Positions 1 through 7,779 of a DNA stretch of 26,309 bases are shown here, one piece after another. The position numbers and the translations under genes are program-made. Origin of the DNA: Lachnospiraceae bacterium (lineage in GTDB: Bacteria; Bacillota_A; Clostridia; Lachnospirales; Lachnospiraceae); contig JAFOYH010000085.1 of the NCBI GenBank assembly GCA_017391465.1, positions 1-26,309 of the forward strand, given 5' to 3'. Numbering within the stretch: position 1 is the first letter of the stretch; every line of letters starts with the position of its first letter. The notes below the pieces were generated by a model. It was not told where the DNA came from, searched no databases, and was given only the letters and a program-made list of their open reading frames with translations.

Positions 1-71
1 CCACGTGTAGCTTTTCCTCTCATAGAGCCACGGAACTGCTTACGACGTTTAACTCTTTTTGGCATTAACAT
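1..71 (-). CDS. rplP: 50S ribosomal protein L16, N-terminal fragment
   Basis: This is the first 23 codons of ribosomal protein L16 (uL16), cut by the window edge. Reading down from the ATG at 71 gives [20 protein letters not shown], the basic start typical of L16. L16 binds 23S rRNA near the A site of the peptidyl transferase centre. Its ATG overlaps the rpsC stop by one base (TAATG), so the two are probably translationally coupled, as is usual in the S10 operon order S3-L16. The fragment was too short and open-ended for ordinary ORF calling. Confidence 0.9.
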   Translation of the reverse strand, partial: MLMPKRVKRRKQFRGSMRGKATR

Positions 72-727
72 TATTTATCGCTCCCTTCCTTAGTGTTTTT
101 TACTGGAAGTACTTCACCATGGTAAATCCATGTTTTAACACCAACTTTTCCGTAAGTTGTGTCAGCTTCTGCAAATCCATAATCAATATTTGCTCTAAGT
201 GTCTGAAGTGGAATAGTACCTTCGCTGTAGAATTCTGTACGAGCCATATCAGCACCGCCAAGACGTCCGGATACGGATGTTTTGATACCCTGTACACCAG
301 CTCTCATAGATCTCTGCATGGAAGATTTCATTGCTCTACGGAAAGCAACACGGTTTTCCAACTGAGCTGCGATCTGTTCAGCAACAAGCTGAGCTTCTCT
401 TTCAGGTCTCTTAACTTCTTTGATATCGATTAATAATTTTTTATCTGTAAATTTCTGAAGTTCTTTTTTAACTTTTTCAATTTCAGAACCACCTTTACCG
501 ATAACAACACCAGGTTTAGCTGTGTAGATGATCACTTTAAGACGATCAGAAGCTCTTTCGATTTCGATCTTAGCTACACCAGAATTGTATAATCTCTTTT
601 TAAGGTATTTTCTGATATCATAATCTTCTACCAGATTGTCTGCGAAATCAGCTTCTGCATACCATCTGGAATCCCAATCCTTAATAATTCCGACTCTGAG
701 GCCGTGAGGATTAACTTTCTGTCCCAT
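71..727 (-). CDS. rpsC: 30S ribosomal protein S3
   Basis: This is ribosomal protein S3 (uS3), 218 aa, the usual bacterial length. It helps form the mRNA entry channel of the 30S subunit. The start [13 protein letters not shown] is the family signature, and the KH-domain loop GKGG is at residues 77-80 ([10 protein letters not shown]). The ATG at 727 is preceded by AAGGAGG at good spacing. It lies 12 bases after rplV and overlaps rplP by one base (TAATG), so it is an internal gene of the S10 operon. Confidence 0.98.
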   Translation of the reverse strand: MGQKVNPHGLRVGIIKDWDSRWYAEADFADNLVEDYDIRKYLKKRLYNSGVAKIEIERASDRLKVIIYTAKPGVVIGKGGSEIEKVKKELQKFTDKKLLIDIKEVKRPEREAQLVAEQIAAQLENRVAFRRAMKSSMQRSMRAGVQGIKTSVSGRLGGADMARTEFYSEGTIPLQTLRANIDYGFAEADTTYGKVGVKTWIYHGEVLPVKNTKEGSDK

Positions 728-739
728 GATTTGTCCTCC

Positions 740-1126
740 TTATCTTTCATTCAGCACGATAGTGATGTGGCTTGTTCTCTTTTCGATTCTGTAAGCTCTA
801 CCCTGTGCACGTGGCTGAATTCTCTTCATTGTAGGTCCTTTGTCTGCGTAGCACTCTTCAATGAATAAGTTGTCTGGGTTCATTCCATTGTTGTTTTCTG
901 CATTTGCGATTGCAGATTTTAATAATTTTTCTATAACTGTAGAAGCATATCTTGGGTTATATGCCAAGATACCTAATGCTGTTTTTACATCCTTGCCTCT
1001 GATTGCATCGAGAACGAAACAAGCTTTCTGAACGGATACTCTGGCGTAGGATAATTTTGCGCTTGGTCTTGTATCTTTATTCGCATTTCTTTCTCTTTTA
1101 ATCTGGGATCTATGTCCTTTAGCCAT
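740..1126 (-). CDS. rplV: 50S ribosomal protein L22
   Basis: This is ribosomal protein L22 (uL22), 128 aa. It lines the nascent peptide exit tunnel. The conserved C-terminal loop and strand region is visible (GPTMKRIQPRAQGRAYRI and TSHITIVL), as is the conserved ASTVIEKLLKSAIANAENN helix. The N-terminus (MAKGHRSQIKRERN) is a basic extension common in clostridial L22. The start ATG follows AAAGGAGG. It sits between rpsS and rpsC in the standard S10 operon order. Confidence 0.97.
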   Translation of the reverse strand: MAKGHRSQIKRERNANKDTRPSAKLSYARVSVQKACFVLDAIRGKDVKTALGILAYNPRYASTVIEKLLKSAIANAENNNGMNPDNLFIEECYADKGPTMKRIQPRAQGRAYRIEKRTSHITIVLNER

Positions 1127-1146
1127 GGATTAAGCCTCCTTTCAAA

Positions 1147-1425
1147 CTATCGTCTTGATTTCTTTTCGTCTTTACCGTGACCTCTGTAAGTACGAGTAGC
1201 AACGAATTCTCCTAATTTATGACCAACCATATCTTCTGTAACATATACTGGAACATGTTTTCTACCATCATGTACAGCAATTGTATGTCCAACCATCTGT
1301 GGGAAGATTGTAGAACGACGGGACCAAGTCTTAATAACGGACTTGTCACCAGCTGCGTTCATAGCGTCTACTTTTTTAAGTAAACTAGCATCTGCAAATG
1401 GTCCTTTTTTTAATGATCTAGACAT
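1147..1425 (-). CDS. rpsS: 30S ribosomal protein S19
   Basis: This is ribosomal protein S19 (uS19), 92 aa, full length. It sits in the head of the 30S subunit near the A-site tRNA. The start [19 protein letters not shown] and the blocks [29 protein letters not shown] and [15 protein letters not shown] (shown here as separate motifs of the family) are diagnostic. The ATG at 1425 follows TAAGGAGG. It is part of the S10 operon between rplB and rplV. Confidence 0.98.
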   Translation of the reverse strand: MSRSLKKGPFADASLLKKVDAMNAAGDKSVIKTWSRRSTIFPQMVGHTIAVHDGRKHVPVYVTEDMVGHKLGEFVATRTYRGHGKDEKKSRR

Positions 1426-1449
1426 GCGTCTTACCTCCTTAGATTACTA

Positions 1450-2295
1450 TTATTTAATCATGCTTCCGTCGCGTCTACGAACAATCATCTTATTGGAGTG
1501 TTTGTTCTTTTTGCGAGTCTTGAGACCGAGTGCTGGTTTACCCCATGGAGTCATTGGGCCAGAACGTCCGATTGGTGCACGTCCTTCACCACCACCGTGT
1601 GGATGATCGTTAGGGTTCATTACAGAACCGCGAACTGTTGGGCGGATACCCATGTGACGTTTACGACCAGCTTTACCTACGTTGATAAGTTCGTGATCTG
1701 TGTTGCCAACCTGACCGATTGTAGCACGACCAGCAAGTGGAACCATTCTCATTTCACCGGAAGGTAATCTAAGAGTTGCATATTTGCCTTCTTTAGCCAT
1801 TAACTGAGCAGAGTTACCAGCGGAACGAGCCAACTGACCACCCTTGCCAGGATATAATTCAATGTTGTGTACCTGTGTACCAACTGGGATTTCAGAAAGT
1901 GGTAAGCAGTTACCAATTCTTACTTCGGCTTCAGCACCGCTCATTACTGTCATACCTACCTGAAGTCCGTTAGGAGCAAGGATGTAGGAGTACTGACCAT
2001 CTGCGTAACAGATTAAAGCGATGTTTGCTGTTCTGTTTGGATCGTATTCGATTGCTTTTACTGTAGCTGGAATACCATCTTTTGCATTTCTCTTGAAGTC
2101 GATAATTCTATATTTCTGTTTTGCACCACCACCGTGATGTCTAACTGTAATTTTTCCCTGATTGTTACGACCAGCAGTTTTTTTCTTTTTAGCCACTAAG
2201 GATTTCATCGGTGTGGATTTTGTGATTTCTGCGAAATCAGAGCCAGTCATATGTCTTCTGGAAGGTGTATATGGGTTAAATGTCTTAATACCCAT
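1450..2295 (-). CDS. rplB: 50S ribosomal protein L2
   Basis: This is ribosomal protein L2 (uL2), 281 aa, one of the largest and most conserved proteins near the peptidyl transferase centre. The N-terminus [20 protein letters not shown] and the C-terminal [11 protein letters not shown] motif with the conserved His-rich [10 protein letters not shown] stretch are present. The frame is open six codons further, to a TTG at 2313, but that extension contains the ribosome binding site itself (AAAGGAG, 8 bases before the ATG at 2295), so 2295 is the real start. A spacer of about 70 nt separates it from rplW. Confidence 0.97.
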   Translation of the reverse strand: MGIKTFNPYTPSRRHMTGSDFAEITKSTPMKSLVAKKKKTAGRNNQGKITVRHHGGGAKQKYRIIDFKRNAKDGIPATVKAIEYDPNRTANIALICYADGQYSYILAPNGLQVGMTVMSGAEAEVRIGNCLPLSEIPVGTQVHNIELYPGKGGQLARSAGNSAQLMAKEGKYATLRLPSGEMRMVPLAGRATIGQVGNTDHELINVGKAGRKRHMGIRPTVRGSVMNPNDHPHGGGEGRAPIGRSGPMTPWGKPALGLKTRKKNKHSNKMIVRRRDGSMIK

Positions 2296-2366
2296 TTTAT
2301 TCACTCCTTTCAAGTGTCTGATTTATTGTCACGCTTGTTTGCGTATATTGTATAGTTGCTTTCGGC

Positions 2367-2666
2367 TTAAAGACCTGCGAAGATTTCGATATCTTTGCTG
2401 TCTGCTGTTAATTTAACGATTGCCTTTTTTGTTTTAGCTGTTTTTCCGTAAACCATACCACGGCGTTTGTTTTTGCCATCGCAGTTCATTGTGTTTACGC
2501 TTGCAACTTTTGTTCCTTCGAACATTTTTTCAACAGCTTCTTTTACCTGAGCTTTTGTAGCCTGTGGATGTACTAAGAAAGTGTATTTCTTGTCAGCCAT
2601 CTGGTTCATACTTTTTTCTGTAATCACTGGTCTAAGGATTACGTCATAATATTTGATATCAGCCAT
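2367..2666 (-). CDS. rplW: 50S ribosomal protein L23
   Basis: This is ribosomal protein L23 (uL23), 99 aa, at the exit of the peptide tunnel, where trigger factor and SRP dock. Family features are the start with [30 protein letters not shown] and the C-terminal basic loop with KRRGMVYGK. Its ATG overlaps the rplD stop by one base (TAATG) and its ribosome binding site GGAGG lies inside rplD, so translation is very likely coupled to L4 synthesis. Confidence 0.97.
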   Translation of the reverse strand: MADIKYYDVILRPVITEKSMNQMADKKYTFLVHPQATKAQVKEAVEKMFEGTKVASVNTMNCDGKNKRRGMVYGKTAKTKKAIVKLTADSKDIEIFAGL

Positions 2667-3280
2667 TATGCATACACCTCCGTGATTGCTGCAACTGCAT
2701 CCTGTGTAAGAACTAATGTATCATATTTCAAGATGTCGTATACGTTAATTGTGCTTGTAGAAGCTGTTTTAACTGTTGGGATGTTTCTTGCAGATAATAC
2801 TACGTTGTTATCTTCAACAACTACCAACGCTTTGGAAACTTTTAAAGCGTCCATAACAGCCTGGAATTTTTTAGTTTTAACTTCATCCATTTTGAATGTA
2901 TCTAAAACTACGATCTTGTTATCAACAACTTTAGATGTTAAAGCAGATTTAAGAGCTGCTCTTCTTTCTTTCTTGTTAAGTTTGAAAGAGTAATCACGTG
3001 GCTTTGGAGCGAATACTACGCCACCGCCTGTCCACTGTGGAGCTCTTGTGGAACCCTGTCTAGCATGACCTGTTCCTTTCTGTCTGTATGGTTTCTTTCC
3101 TCCGCCACTTACTTCAGAACGTGTTTTTGCGCTCTGTGTACCCTGGCGTTTTGCAGCAAGATGATTTACAACTGCCATGTGTAAGAGATGTTCGTTAACT
3201 TCAACACCAAATACTGCATCGCTTAATTCAATCTCGCCAACCTGATTGCCTTCGATATTATAAACAGATACGTTTGCCAT
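2666..3280 (-). CDS. rplD: 50S ribosomal protein L4
   Basis: This is ribosomal protein L4 (uL4), 204 aa, which reaches into the peptide exit tunnel. In E. coli it also represses its own S10 operon by acting on the operon leader. The tunnel-loop block [19 protein letters not shown] and the [18 protein letters not shown] motif are visible. The frame is open seven codons upstream, to a TTG at 3301, but these codons hold the ribosome binding site (AAGGAGG, 8 bases before the ATG at 3280), so the protein starts MANVSVYN. Whether this L4 acts on the leader at 4368-4610 is an open and testable question. Confidence 0.96.
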   Translation of the reverse strand: MANVSVYNIEGNQVGEIELSDAVFGVEVNEHLLHMAVVNHLAAKRQGTQSAKTRSEVSGGGKKPYRQKGTGHARQGSTRAPQWTGGGVVFAPKPRDYSFKLNKKERRAALKSALTSKVVDNKIVVLDTFKMDEVKTKKFQAVMDALKVSKALVVVEDNNVVLSARNIPTVKTASTSTINVYDILKYDTLVLTQDAVAAITEVYA

Positions 3281-3307
3281 CTGTATGTCCTCCTTCCTCA
3301 AAGCTCA

Positions 3308-3937
3308 TTAAGCTCTGGTTGTGTTCTTAATCATTACTAAAGATTTCTTAGGTCCTGGTACAGCACCTTTTACTAAGATTAAGTTCTGTTCTGCGTCAAC
3401 TCTTACTACTTCAAGATTCTGAACAGTTACTTTTACAGCACCCATGTGACCTGGCATTTTTTTACCTTTGAATACACGACCTGGTGTTGTTGCGGAACCG
3501 TTGGAACCTGCATGTCTGTGGTATTTAGAACCGTGAGTCATAGGTCCTCTGGACTGTCCGTGTCTCTTGATTGCACCCTGGTAACCTTTACCTTTGGATT
3601 TTGCAGTAGCATCGATTTTGTCGCCAACAGCGAACATGTCAGCTTTGATTTCCTGACCTACAACATAGCTTTCTGCATCTTCAAGTCTGAATTCGCGAAC
3701 AAATCTTTTTGGCGCTACGCCAGCTTTTGCGAAGTGACCTTTCATTGGTTTGTTCACTAATTTTTCTCTGATTTCGCCAAATCCAACCTGGATTGCAGCA
3801 TATCCATCGTTCTCAACTGTTTTAACCTGTGTAACAACACAAGGACCAGCCTGAAGAACTGTAACTGGAGTCAAAACTCCATCTTCGTTGAAAATCTGAG
3901 TCATTCCAACTTTTGTTGTCAAAATTGCTTTCTTCAT
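3308..3937 (-). CDS. rplC: 50S ribosomal protein L3
   Basis: This is ribosomal protein L3 (uL3), 209 aa, an early 23S rRNA assembly protein. The start [16 protein letters not shown] and the central signature ([18 protein letters not shown], followed by [14 protein letters not shown]) are typical. The ATG at 3937 follows AGGAGGTAAAT. Unlike in many bacteria, rplC is not tightly joined to rpsJ: a 112-nt spacer precedes it, with two good hairpins (see 3963-4024). Confidence 0.98.
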   Translation of the reverse strand: MKKAILTTKVGMTQIFNEDGVLTPVTVLQAGPCVVTQVKTVENDGYAAIQVGFGEIREKLVNKPMKGHFAKAGVAPKRFVREFRLEDAESYVVGQEIKADMFAVGDKIDATAKSKGKGYQGAIKRHGQSRGPMTHGSKYHRHAGSNGSATTPGRVFKGKKMPGHMGAVKVTVQNLEVVRVDAEQNLILVKGAVPGPKKSLVMIKNTTRA

Positions 3938-3962
3938 ATTTACCTCCTGTTTGATCTACAGC

Positions 3963-4024
3963 GGATTACACTGTATGTGCAATCATCCTAGATTCGTTGA
4001 GTGGTAAGGCATCTACCGATCAAC
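3963..4024 (-). promoter_or_regulatory. Two-hairpin structured spacer between rpsJ and rplC
   Basis: The rpsJ-rplC spacer can fold on the minus strand into two consecutive hairpins. The upstream one (4024-3996) pairs GTTGA with TCAAC and, inside a symmetric 2x2 loop, GGTA with TACC. The downstream one (3988-3963) pairs GGAT-TGCAC with GTGTAATCC, nine pairs with one G-U and a 3-nt bulge, closing a 5-nt loop ATACA. It ends shortly before the rplC ribosome binding site. A regulatory role or a processing site is inference; no known leader family is recognised. Confidence 0.45.
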
Positions 4025-4049
4025 ACTTAAGGATAATTTACTTCATTAA

Positions 4050-4367
4050 TTATTTTGTTTTCATTTTGATGTCGATATAAACACCAGCTGGCATTTCCAA
4101 TCTGGATAATGCATCAACAGTTTTCTGTGTTGGTGTGATGATATCGATCAATCTTTTGTGAGTTCTCTGTTCAAACTGTTCTCTGGAATCTTTATATTTG
4201 TGAACAGCTCTTAAGATTGTAACTACTTCTTTTTTTGTTGGAAGTGGAACTGGTCCACTCACCTTAGATCCAGTTTTCTTTACAGTTTCAATAATTTTTC
4301 CAGCACTCTGATCGATTAATTTGTGATCGTATGCTTTTAATGTAATTCTCATTACTTGACTTGCCAT
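4050..4367 (-). CDS. rpsJ: 30S ribosomal protein S10
   Basis: This is ribosomal protein S10 (uS10, also the NusE antitermination factor), 105 aa, the first gene of the operon. The signatures are [36 protein letters not shown] and [15 protein letters not shown], ending in [14 protein letters not shown]. The ATG at 4367 has an AGGAGG 11 bases upstream, with a run of U in between. The distance is long but acceptable, and the start matches clostridial S10 proteins (MASQ). It follows a long structured leader with its own promoter. Confidence 0.97.
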   Translation of the reverse strand: MASQVMRITLKAYDHKLIDQSAGKIIETVKKTGSKVSGPVPLPTKKEVVTILRAVHKYKDSREQFEQRTHKRLIDIITPTQKTVDALSRLEMPAGVYIDIKMKTK

Positions 4368-4610
4368 AAAAAAAGTCGCCTCCTTTTCGCACTTCTACTA
4401 TTCAGTACGACAAGCGGTGACTGTACACTCTCCCGTGTGTGTCTTCGTATATCTCTTCGAAAAATTCGCACACGTCATCTCTGTTCTTCACAGATGGTTG
4501 TTTCTTTGTACAGTGACTTGTCGCCAGTTTCCTAACTTGACATTCGCTCCACGGAACACCCGCATGGCCTGCGGCAACCTCACGCTTCTTAGCTATCAAT
4601 GTCACAACAT
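4368..4610 (-). promoter_or_regulatory. Structured 5' leader of the S10 operon
   Basis: About 240 nt of transcript precede rpsJ and show several nested pairings. In 5'-to-3' RNA order: TGACATT (4604-4598) pairs with AATGTCA (4544-4538), enclosing a CCGCA/TGCGG hairpin (4574-4560). Next is an AGTT/AACT hairpin (4537-4526). A long-range stem then joins GACAAG (4522-4517) to CTTGTC (4414-4409) and CTGTACA (4513-4507) to TGTACAG (4427-4421). Inside that stem lie smaller hairpins, including CATCT/AGATG and GTGTG/CACAC. The leader ends at the AGGAGG of rpsJ. In E. coli the S10 leader is the target of L4; this RNA has a different shape, so a similar function is inference. Confidence 0.7.
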
Positions 4611-4615
4611 TTGCA

Positions 4616-4644
4616 ATTATACATGATATGTTTTTATTATGCAA
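4616..4644 (-). promoter_or_regulatory. Sigma-A-type promoter of the S10 operon
   Basis: The minus strand reads TTGCAT (4644-4639), a 17-base spacer, then a perfect TATAAT (4621-4616). The -35 is weak (TTG conserved) but the spacing and -10 are ideal. Transcription would start near 4609, just before the first stem of the leader. It is the only good minus-strand promoter seen upstream of rpsJ. Confidence 0.75.
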
Positions 4645-4958
4645 GTATTTTTTTTGTATTTTCACAAAAACATATAAACACTTTTTAACAAACTTTTTTA
4701 GTGATTTACAATGTTTTCAACAATAATCGCGTAGATATAATCATTCTATCAAATTCCTAATTTCACTTCAAGGGGTATCCCCAAGGTTTTTATGTGGACA
4801 AACCAAAACACCTCATGTATTATATATAAAGAAGTTCTATTCTATATAGATACAGTTAAATTTGTTACTATATTATATATGGAAGAAACTATTCATATTT
4901 TATATAATATACCTACTATATATAGAAGAAACACATTTTTAAGATAAGGAGATTTTCT
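4645..4958. other. AT-rich divergent intergenic region
   Basis: No gene is visible between the S10 promoter and the plus-strand methyltransferase. The part at 4800-4935 is extremely AT-rich and holds three related plus-strand stretches that begin TATATAT and continue into purine-rich AAGAAG-like sequence (4821-4834, 4874-4887, 4917-4930). A plus-strand TATAAT at 4903-4908 could be the -10 of the methyltransferase gene, but no convincing -35 is 17 bases upstream. At about 4771-4782 there is a short GGGG-TAT-CCCC dyad of unknown meaning. The methyltransferase ribosome binding site AAGGAG lies just before 4959. Confidence 0.5.
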
Positions 4959-5819
4959 ATGTTTATTGCAAATAACTGGAAAGATTATGAAGTTATCGAT
5001 ACATCCGGCGGCGAGAAACTTGAACGCTGGGGAAAATATTTACTTGTACGTCCAGACCCTCAGGTCATATGGAATACACCAAAGACCCACAGAGGATGGA
5101 AAAAGATGAATGGTCATTACCACCGCAGCAATAAAGGCGGCGGTCAGTGGGAATTCTTTGATCTTCCTGAACAGTGGGCCATCCATTACGGAAGCCTCAC
5201 TTTTAATTTAAAACCTTTTAGCTTTAAACATACAGGTTTATTCCCTGAGCAGGCAGCAAACTGGGATTGGTTTGGCAAACTCATCCGAGAAGCCGGCCGT
5301 CCAATTAAAGTTTTAAACCTTTTCGCTTATACAGGCGGTGCAACTTGTGCCGCAGCTGCAGCTGGTGCCAGCGTTACACATGTTGATGCTTCTAAAGGTA
5401 TGGTTCAGTGGGCTAAAGAAAATGCACGTTCCAGTGGACTGGAAGACGCGCCAATCCGTTGGATAGTGGATGACTGTGTGAAATTTGTTGAAAGAGAAAT
5501 CCGTCGCGGTAATACTTACGATGCGATTATTATGGATCCGCCTTCTTATGGACGCGGCCCTAAGGGTGAGATCTGGAAGATCGAAAACAACATCCATCCT
5601 TTTATTCAATTATGTACAAAAGTCTTAAGTGATAAACCTCTATTTTATTTGGTGAATTCTTATACAACCGGTCTTCAGCCTGCTGTATTAACTTATATGC
5701 TCTCCACCGAACTTTGTCCTAAGTTTGGCGGTCAGGTCATTTCTGACGAAGTTGGTCTTCCTGTATCCGGAAACGGTCTTGTTCTCCCTTGTGGAGCTTC
5801 CGGAAGATGGAGCAGATAA
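4959..5819 (+). CDS. Class I SAM-dependent methyltransferase, RlmI/K-like
   Basis: This 286-aa protein has a class I S-adenosylmethionine methyltransferase fold of the COG1092 (RlmI/RlmK-like) rRNA methyltransferase group. Motif I is NLFAYTGGAT at 120-129, the acidic residue binding the SAM ribose is in HVDASKGM (D143), D171-D172 follow, and the catalytic/base-binding motif is DPPSYG at 193-198. DPPSYG is found in RNA cytosine or guanine methyltransferases, so rRNA is the likely substrate, but the exact position cannot be told. There is no PUA domain of the full-length RlmI type; the N-terminal 90 residues are a short family-specific part (WNTPKTHRGW, HYHRSNKGGGQW). It is the only plus-strand gene here, divergent from the S10 operon, and ends in its own terminator. 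The start ATG has an AAGGAG 8 bases upstream. Confidence 0.85.
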   Translation: MFIANNWKDYEVIDTSGGEKLERWGKYLLVRPDPQVIWNTPKTHRGWKKMNGHYHRSNKGGGQWEFFDLPEQWAIHYGSLTFNLKPFSFKHTGLFPEQAANWDWFGKLIREAGRPIKVLNLFAYTGGATCAAAAAGASVTHVDASKGMVQWAKENARSSGLEDAPIRWIVDDCVKFVEREIRRGNTYDAIIMDPPSYGRGPKGEIWKIENNIHPFIQLCTKVLSDKPLFYLVNSYTTGLQPAVLTYMLSTELCPKFGGQVISDEVGLPVSGNGLVLPCGASGRWSR

Positions 5820-5822
5820 TCC

Positions 5823-5874
5823 AAAAAGGTTCCCTCGAAAAGCTGCGAAACGCTTTCTACGGGAACCTTTTTTT
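5823..5874 (+). terminator. Rho-independent terminator after the methyltransferase
   Basis: AAAAAGGTTCCC (5823-5834) pairs with GGGAACCTTTTT (5861 onward), with a second inner GAAAGC/GCTTTC stem, followed by a T run to 5874. It starts three bases after the methyltransferase stop. Because both arms end in A/T runs it may also stop minus-strand transcription from the HAD operon that ends at 5908. Confidence 0.9.
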
Positions 5875-5907
5875 CATGATCATATTTTAAAAATTCAGTC
5901 TATTTCA

Positions 5908-6618
5908 TTAACTGATATGTAGTATATCAAATATCTGATGAAGATTTGTAATTTCATAGGTAACAGGGATATTTTGAGGATTTTCTTCGCCAGGATTGCG
6001 ATACCAGCAGGTGTCTATCCCAGCATTAATACCCCCCTGGATATCGCTGGTCAAAGAATCGCCGATAATAAGCACATGTTTTAAATCCTTCGGATTCGGC
6101 TGGGCTGTTCCGAAGATCTCTTTAAAACAGGCTTCGAAGAATTCTTTCTTCGGCTTTGGAACACCCACATCGTCAGAGATAAACGCACCATCCATAATCA
6201 CATCAAAGCCAGACTCATGAAGCTTTGTTTTCTGAACATCGATCCATCCATTGGTTACCACATACTGTTTATAGCCACGATTTTTCAATTCTTTGCACAA
6301 TTCCAAAGAATCATCCTGGATAAACCACGCATGACTGAGGTTTTCCTCGTAAGCGTTCAAAAACTCATGTGCATCCACACATATCTCATATTTACCAAGG
6401 AACTCAACAAAGCGCCCCAAAAGAACCTGTTCCTTTGTCAATTCTCCTTTTTCCAGACGTTTCCAATAAGAGAGATTAATGCGGGAATAATCTTGAAGCA
6501 TACTTTCTTCCGCTTTTACACCCACATCACGCAAACACCGACTCAAGGACAACGCTTCTGCCTGTTTAAAATCCATCAAAGTTCCATCTATATCCCAAAG
6601 CAATATATCGTATCTCAT
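5908..6618 (-). CDS. HAD-family phosphatase, YjjG/YfnB-like
   Basis: This 236-aa protein is a haloacid-dehalogenase hydrolase with all four motifs: motif I WDIDGTL (nucleophile D9, acid/base D11), motif II VTNG (T122), motif III Lys in GVPKPKKEFF (K155) and motif IV GDSLTSD (D187, D192) binding Mg2+. The helical cap between residues 15 and 100 and the whole layout resemble YjjG/YfnB, which dephosphorylate nucleoside monophosphates, including non-canonical pyrimidines; this substrate is by family only. Its ATG overlaps the stop of the upstream gene (ATGA), so it is the last gene of a three-gene operon with a Nudix hydrolase. Both end genes could clean damaged or unwanted nucleotides or cofactors. 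Confidence 0.85.
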   Translation of the reverse strand: MRYDILLWDIDGTLMDFKQAEALSLSRCLRDVGVKAEESMLQDYSRINLSYWKRLEKGELTKEQVLLGRFVEFLGKYEICVDAHEFLNAYEENLSHAWFIQDDSLELCKELKNRGYKQYVVTNGWIDVQKTKLHESGFDVIMDGAFISDDVGVPKPKKEFFEACFKEIFGTAQPNPKDLKHVLIIGDSLTSDIQGGINAGIDTCWYRNPGEENPQNIPVTYEITNLHQIFDILHIS

Positions 6619-7022
6619 AAAATTGTCTCCTTAGTATATATCGGTTCAAAATCTTCTGTATCACTGCACAAAAATCCACCTTTAGCTTCAAGTATCTCCT
6701 TAATGACTTTTCGTGCCTTGACGGTATCACTTTCTTCATAACTCACTACGTAAATGGACTTAATCTTGTGTTCATCTAGAAATTCCAAATCCAATGGATC
6801 TACAAAACATTCTCTGCCATCCTGGAAAATAAGAGAATCACGGTCCAGCACAACTTCCATAAGGTTAAGCTCCGGCCACACATCGATTTTCTCTTCATCT
6901 ACAGCTTTAATCAACGTTGTTAATTCTTTGGCATCGGTCTGTTCCGGTGTCATATAATAATATTCTAAAATCTTTGTTTTCTTTTTTGGAGTAATAACTG
7001 CCTTCGCTTTTTTAATTTTCAT
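6615..7022 (-). CDS. Hypothetical protein between Nudix and HAD genes
   Basis: I do not recognise this 135-aa protein. It starts with a basic stretch (MKIKKAKAVITPKKKTK), followed by an acidic mixed alpha/beta part with a central VDPLDLEFLDEHKIKSIYVV segment. It has no signal peptide, membrane segment or cysteine motif and is probably cytosolic. The frame is open to a TTG at 7046, but GGGAGG lies 8 bases before the ATG at 7022, which I chose. It overlaps the Nudix gene by 11 bases at its start and the HAD gene by 4 at its end, so all three are probably coupled and may act together. Confidence 0.75.
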   Translation of the reverse strand: MKIKKAKAVITPKKKTKILEYYYMTPEQTDAKELTTLIKAVDEEKIDVWPELNLMEVVLDRDSLIFQDGRECFVDPLDLEFLDEHKIKSIYVVSYEESDTVKARKVIKEILEAKGGFLCSDTEDFEPIYTKETIL

Positions 7023-7653
7023 TCTGAATTCCTCCCGCTTCTCCAAACCCCTGATTGTTCTTATTGATTAATAGAGCCACGCTTCTCATGATCCGCGCGG
7101 TCAATCCCCAGATAATATACTTGTTATATTCATAAAAATGAACCGGATATTTTCCTTTATGCCATTTATAATTTTCTCCGCCCTCAATCTTCTCAAACGG
7201 AAAATCTTTTTGCGGTACATTGTAAACCGTATTATAATATGTTTGAGCATCTGTTTTCAGGAAATAATCCAGCGGAACCGTAAAGACCTCCTGAACCTCG
7301 CTCTGACTAAAAGTCCCTTGGTATTCTTTCAAAACACCAAGATAAGGATACAAAATCATACTCGCCGGTGAAATCAAAATGTCCATCGGAGCAATGAGCT
7401 CCACCTGTTCCGGCATTACAAGAAGTTCCTCACAGATTTCTCGAAGAGCACCTTCTTCCGGTGTCTCTCCCGCATCGCATCTCCCGCCCGGAAAACAGAT
7501 TTCCCCAGGCTGATGATGGAGTTTATTGGAACGCACTTCAAAAAGCACCTCGTACTTTCCGTCTTTTTCTATCAAAGGAATCACCACAGCCGAATGGTGA
7601 TACTGTTCAAAATCAATCAGTGTCGGTCTCCGTCCACGCAATTTCTCAAACAT
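7012..7653 (-). CDS. Nudix hydrolase, CoA-pyrophosphatase type
   Basis: This 213-aa protein has a Nudix box from G57 to V79: G-x5-E63-x7-R71-E72-x2-E75-E76, where the glutamates bind metal. The Gly normally found in the REUXEEXGU end is Leu78, a tolerated change in the CoA-pyrophosphatase (NudL/YeaB-like) branch. The block before the box, VLFEVRSNKLHHQPGEICFPGG, resembles the LLTxRSxxLxxHxGqVxFPGG signature of that branch (given as two parts here). The likely reaction is cleavage of CoA to phosphopantetheine and 3',5'-ADP; other nucleotide pyrophosphates are possible. The ATG at 7653 has AGAGGAG 7 bases upstream. It is the first gene of the Nudix-hypothetical-HAD operon. Confidence 0.85.
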   Translation of the reverse strand: MFEKLRGRRPTLIDFEQYHHSAVVIPLIEKDGKYEVLFEVRSNKLHHQPGEICFPGGRCDAGETPEEGALREICEELLVMPEQVELIAPMDILISPASMILYPYLGVLKEYQGTFSQSEVQEVFTVPLDYFLKTDAQTYYNTVYNVPQKDFPFEKIEGGENYKWHKGKYPVHFYEYNKYIIWGLTARIMRSVALLINKNNQGFGEAGGIQNEN

Positions 7654-7731
7654 CTTCTTACTCCTCTTCTCATTCTATGTACATTCATTTTACACTAGGT
7701 CATCCAATTTGAAAAGGTCTTTAAATATAGA

Positions 7732-7772
7732 AGAAACACCTCACGGCGGAGATCTTTCCGTGAGGTGTTTCT
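7732..7772 (-). terminator. Strong terminator downstream of the CoA-transferase
   Basis: A 15-bp perfect stem: AGAAACACCTCACGG (7732-7746) with its complement at 7758-7772 and an 11-nt loop. It begins 7 bases after the CoA-transferase stop on the minus strand. The U tract on that side is interrupted (TTTCTTCTATATTT), but the stem is long and GC-rich. On the plus strand the stem is followed by TTTAGTTTC, so it could be bidirectional. Confidence 0.85.
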
Positions 7773-7779
7773 TTAGTTT

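Noticed and set aside
4402..4665. 87-codon frame on the minus strand across the S10 leader
   Set aside because: Its ATG lies upstream of the promoter -10, it has no ribosome binding site, and the stretch is explained by nested RNA stems. Internal GTG or TTG starts also lack a binding site.
6217..6741. 174-codon plus-strand frame opposite the HAD gene
   Set aside because: Shadow of the HAD reading frame; no ribosome binding site and no family features.
4920..7739. A 15-base identical sequence (ATATAGAAGAAACAC) at 4920-4934 and 7725-7739
   Set aside because: Low-complexity AT/purine sequence; the second copy is partly the arm of a terminator. A chance match is plausible and no longer similarity extends from it.
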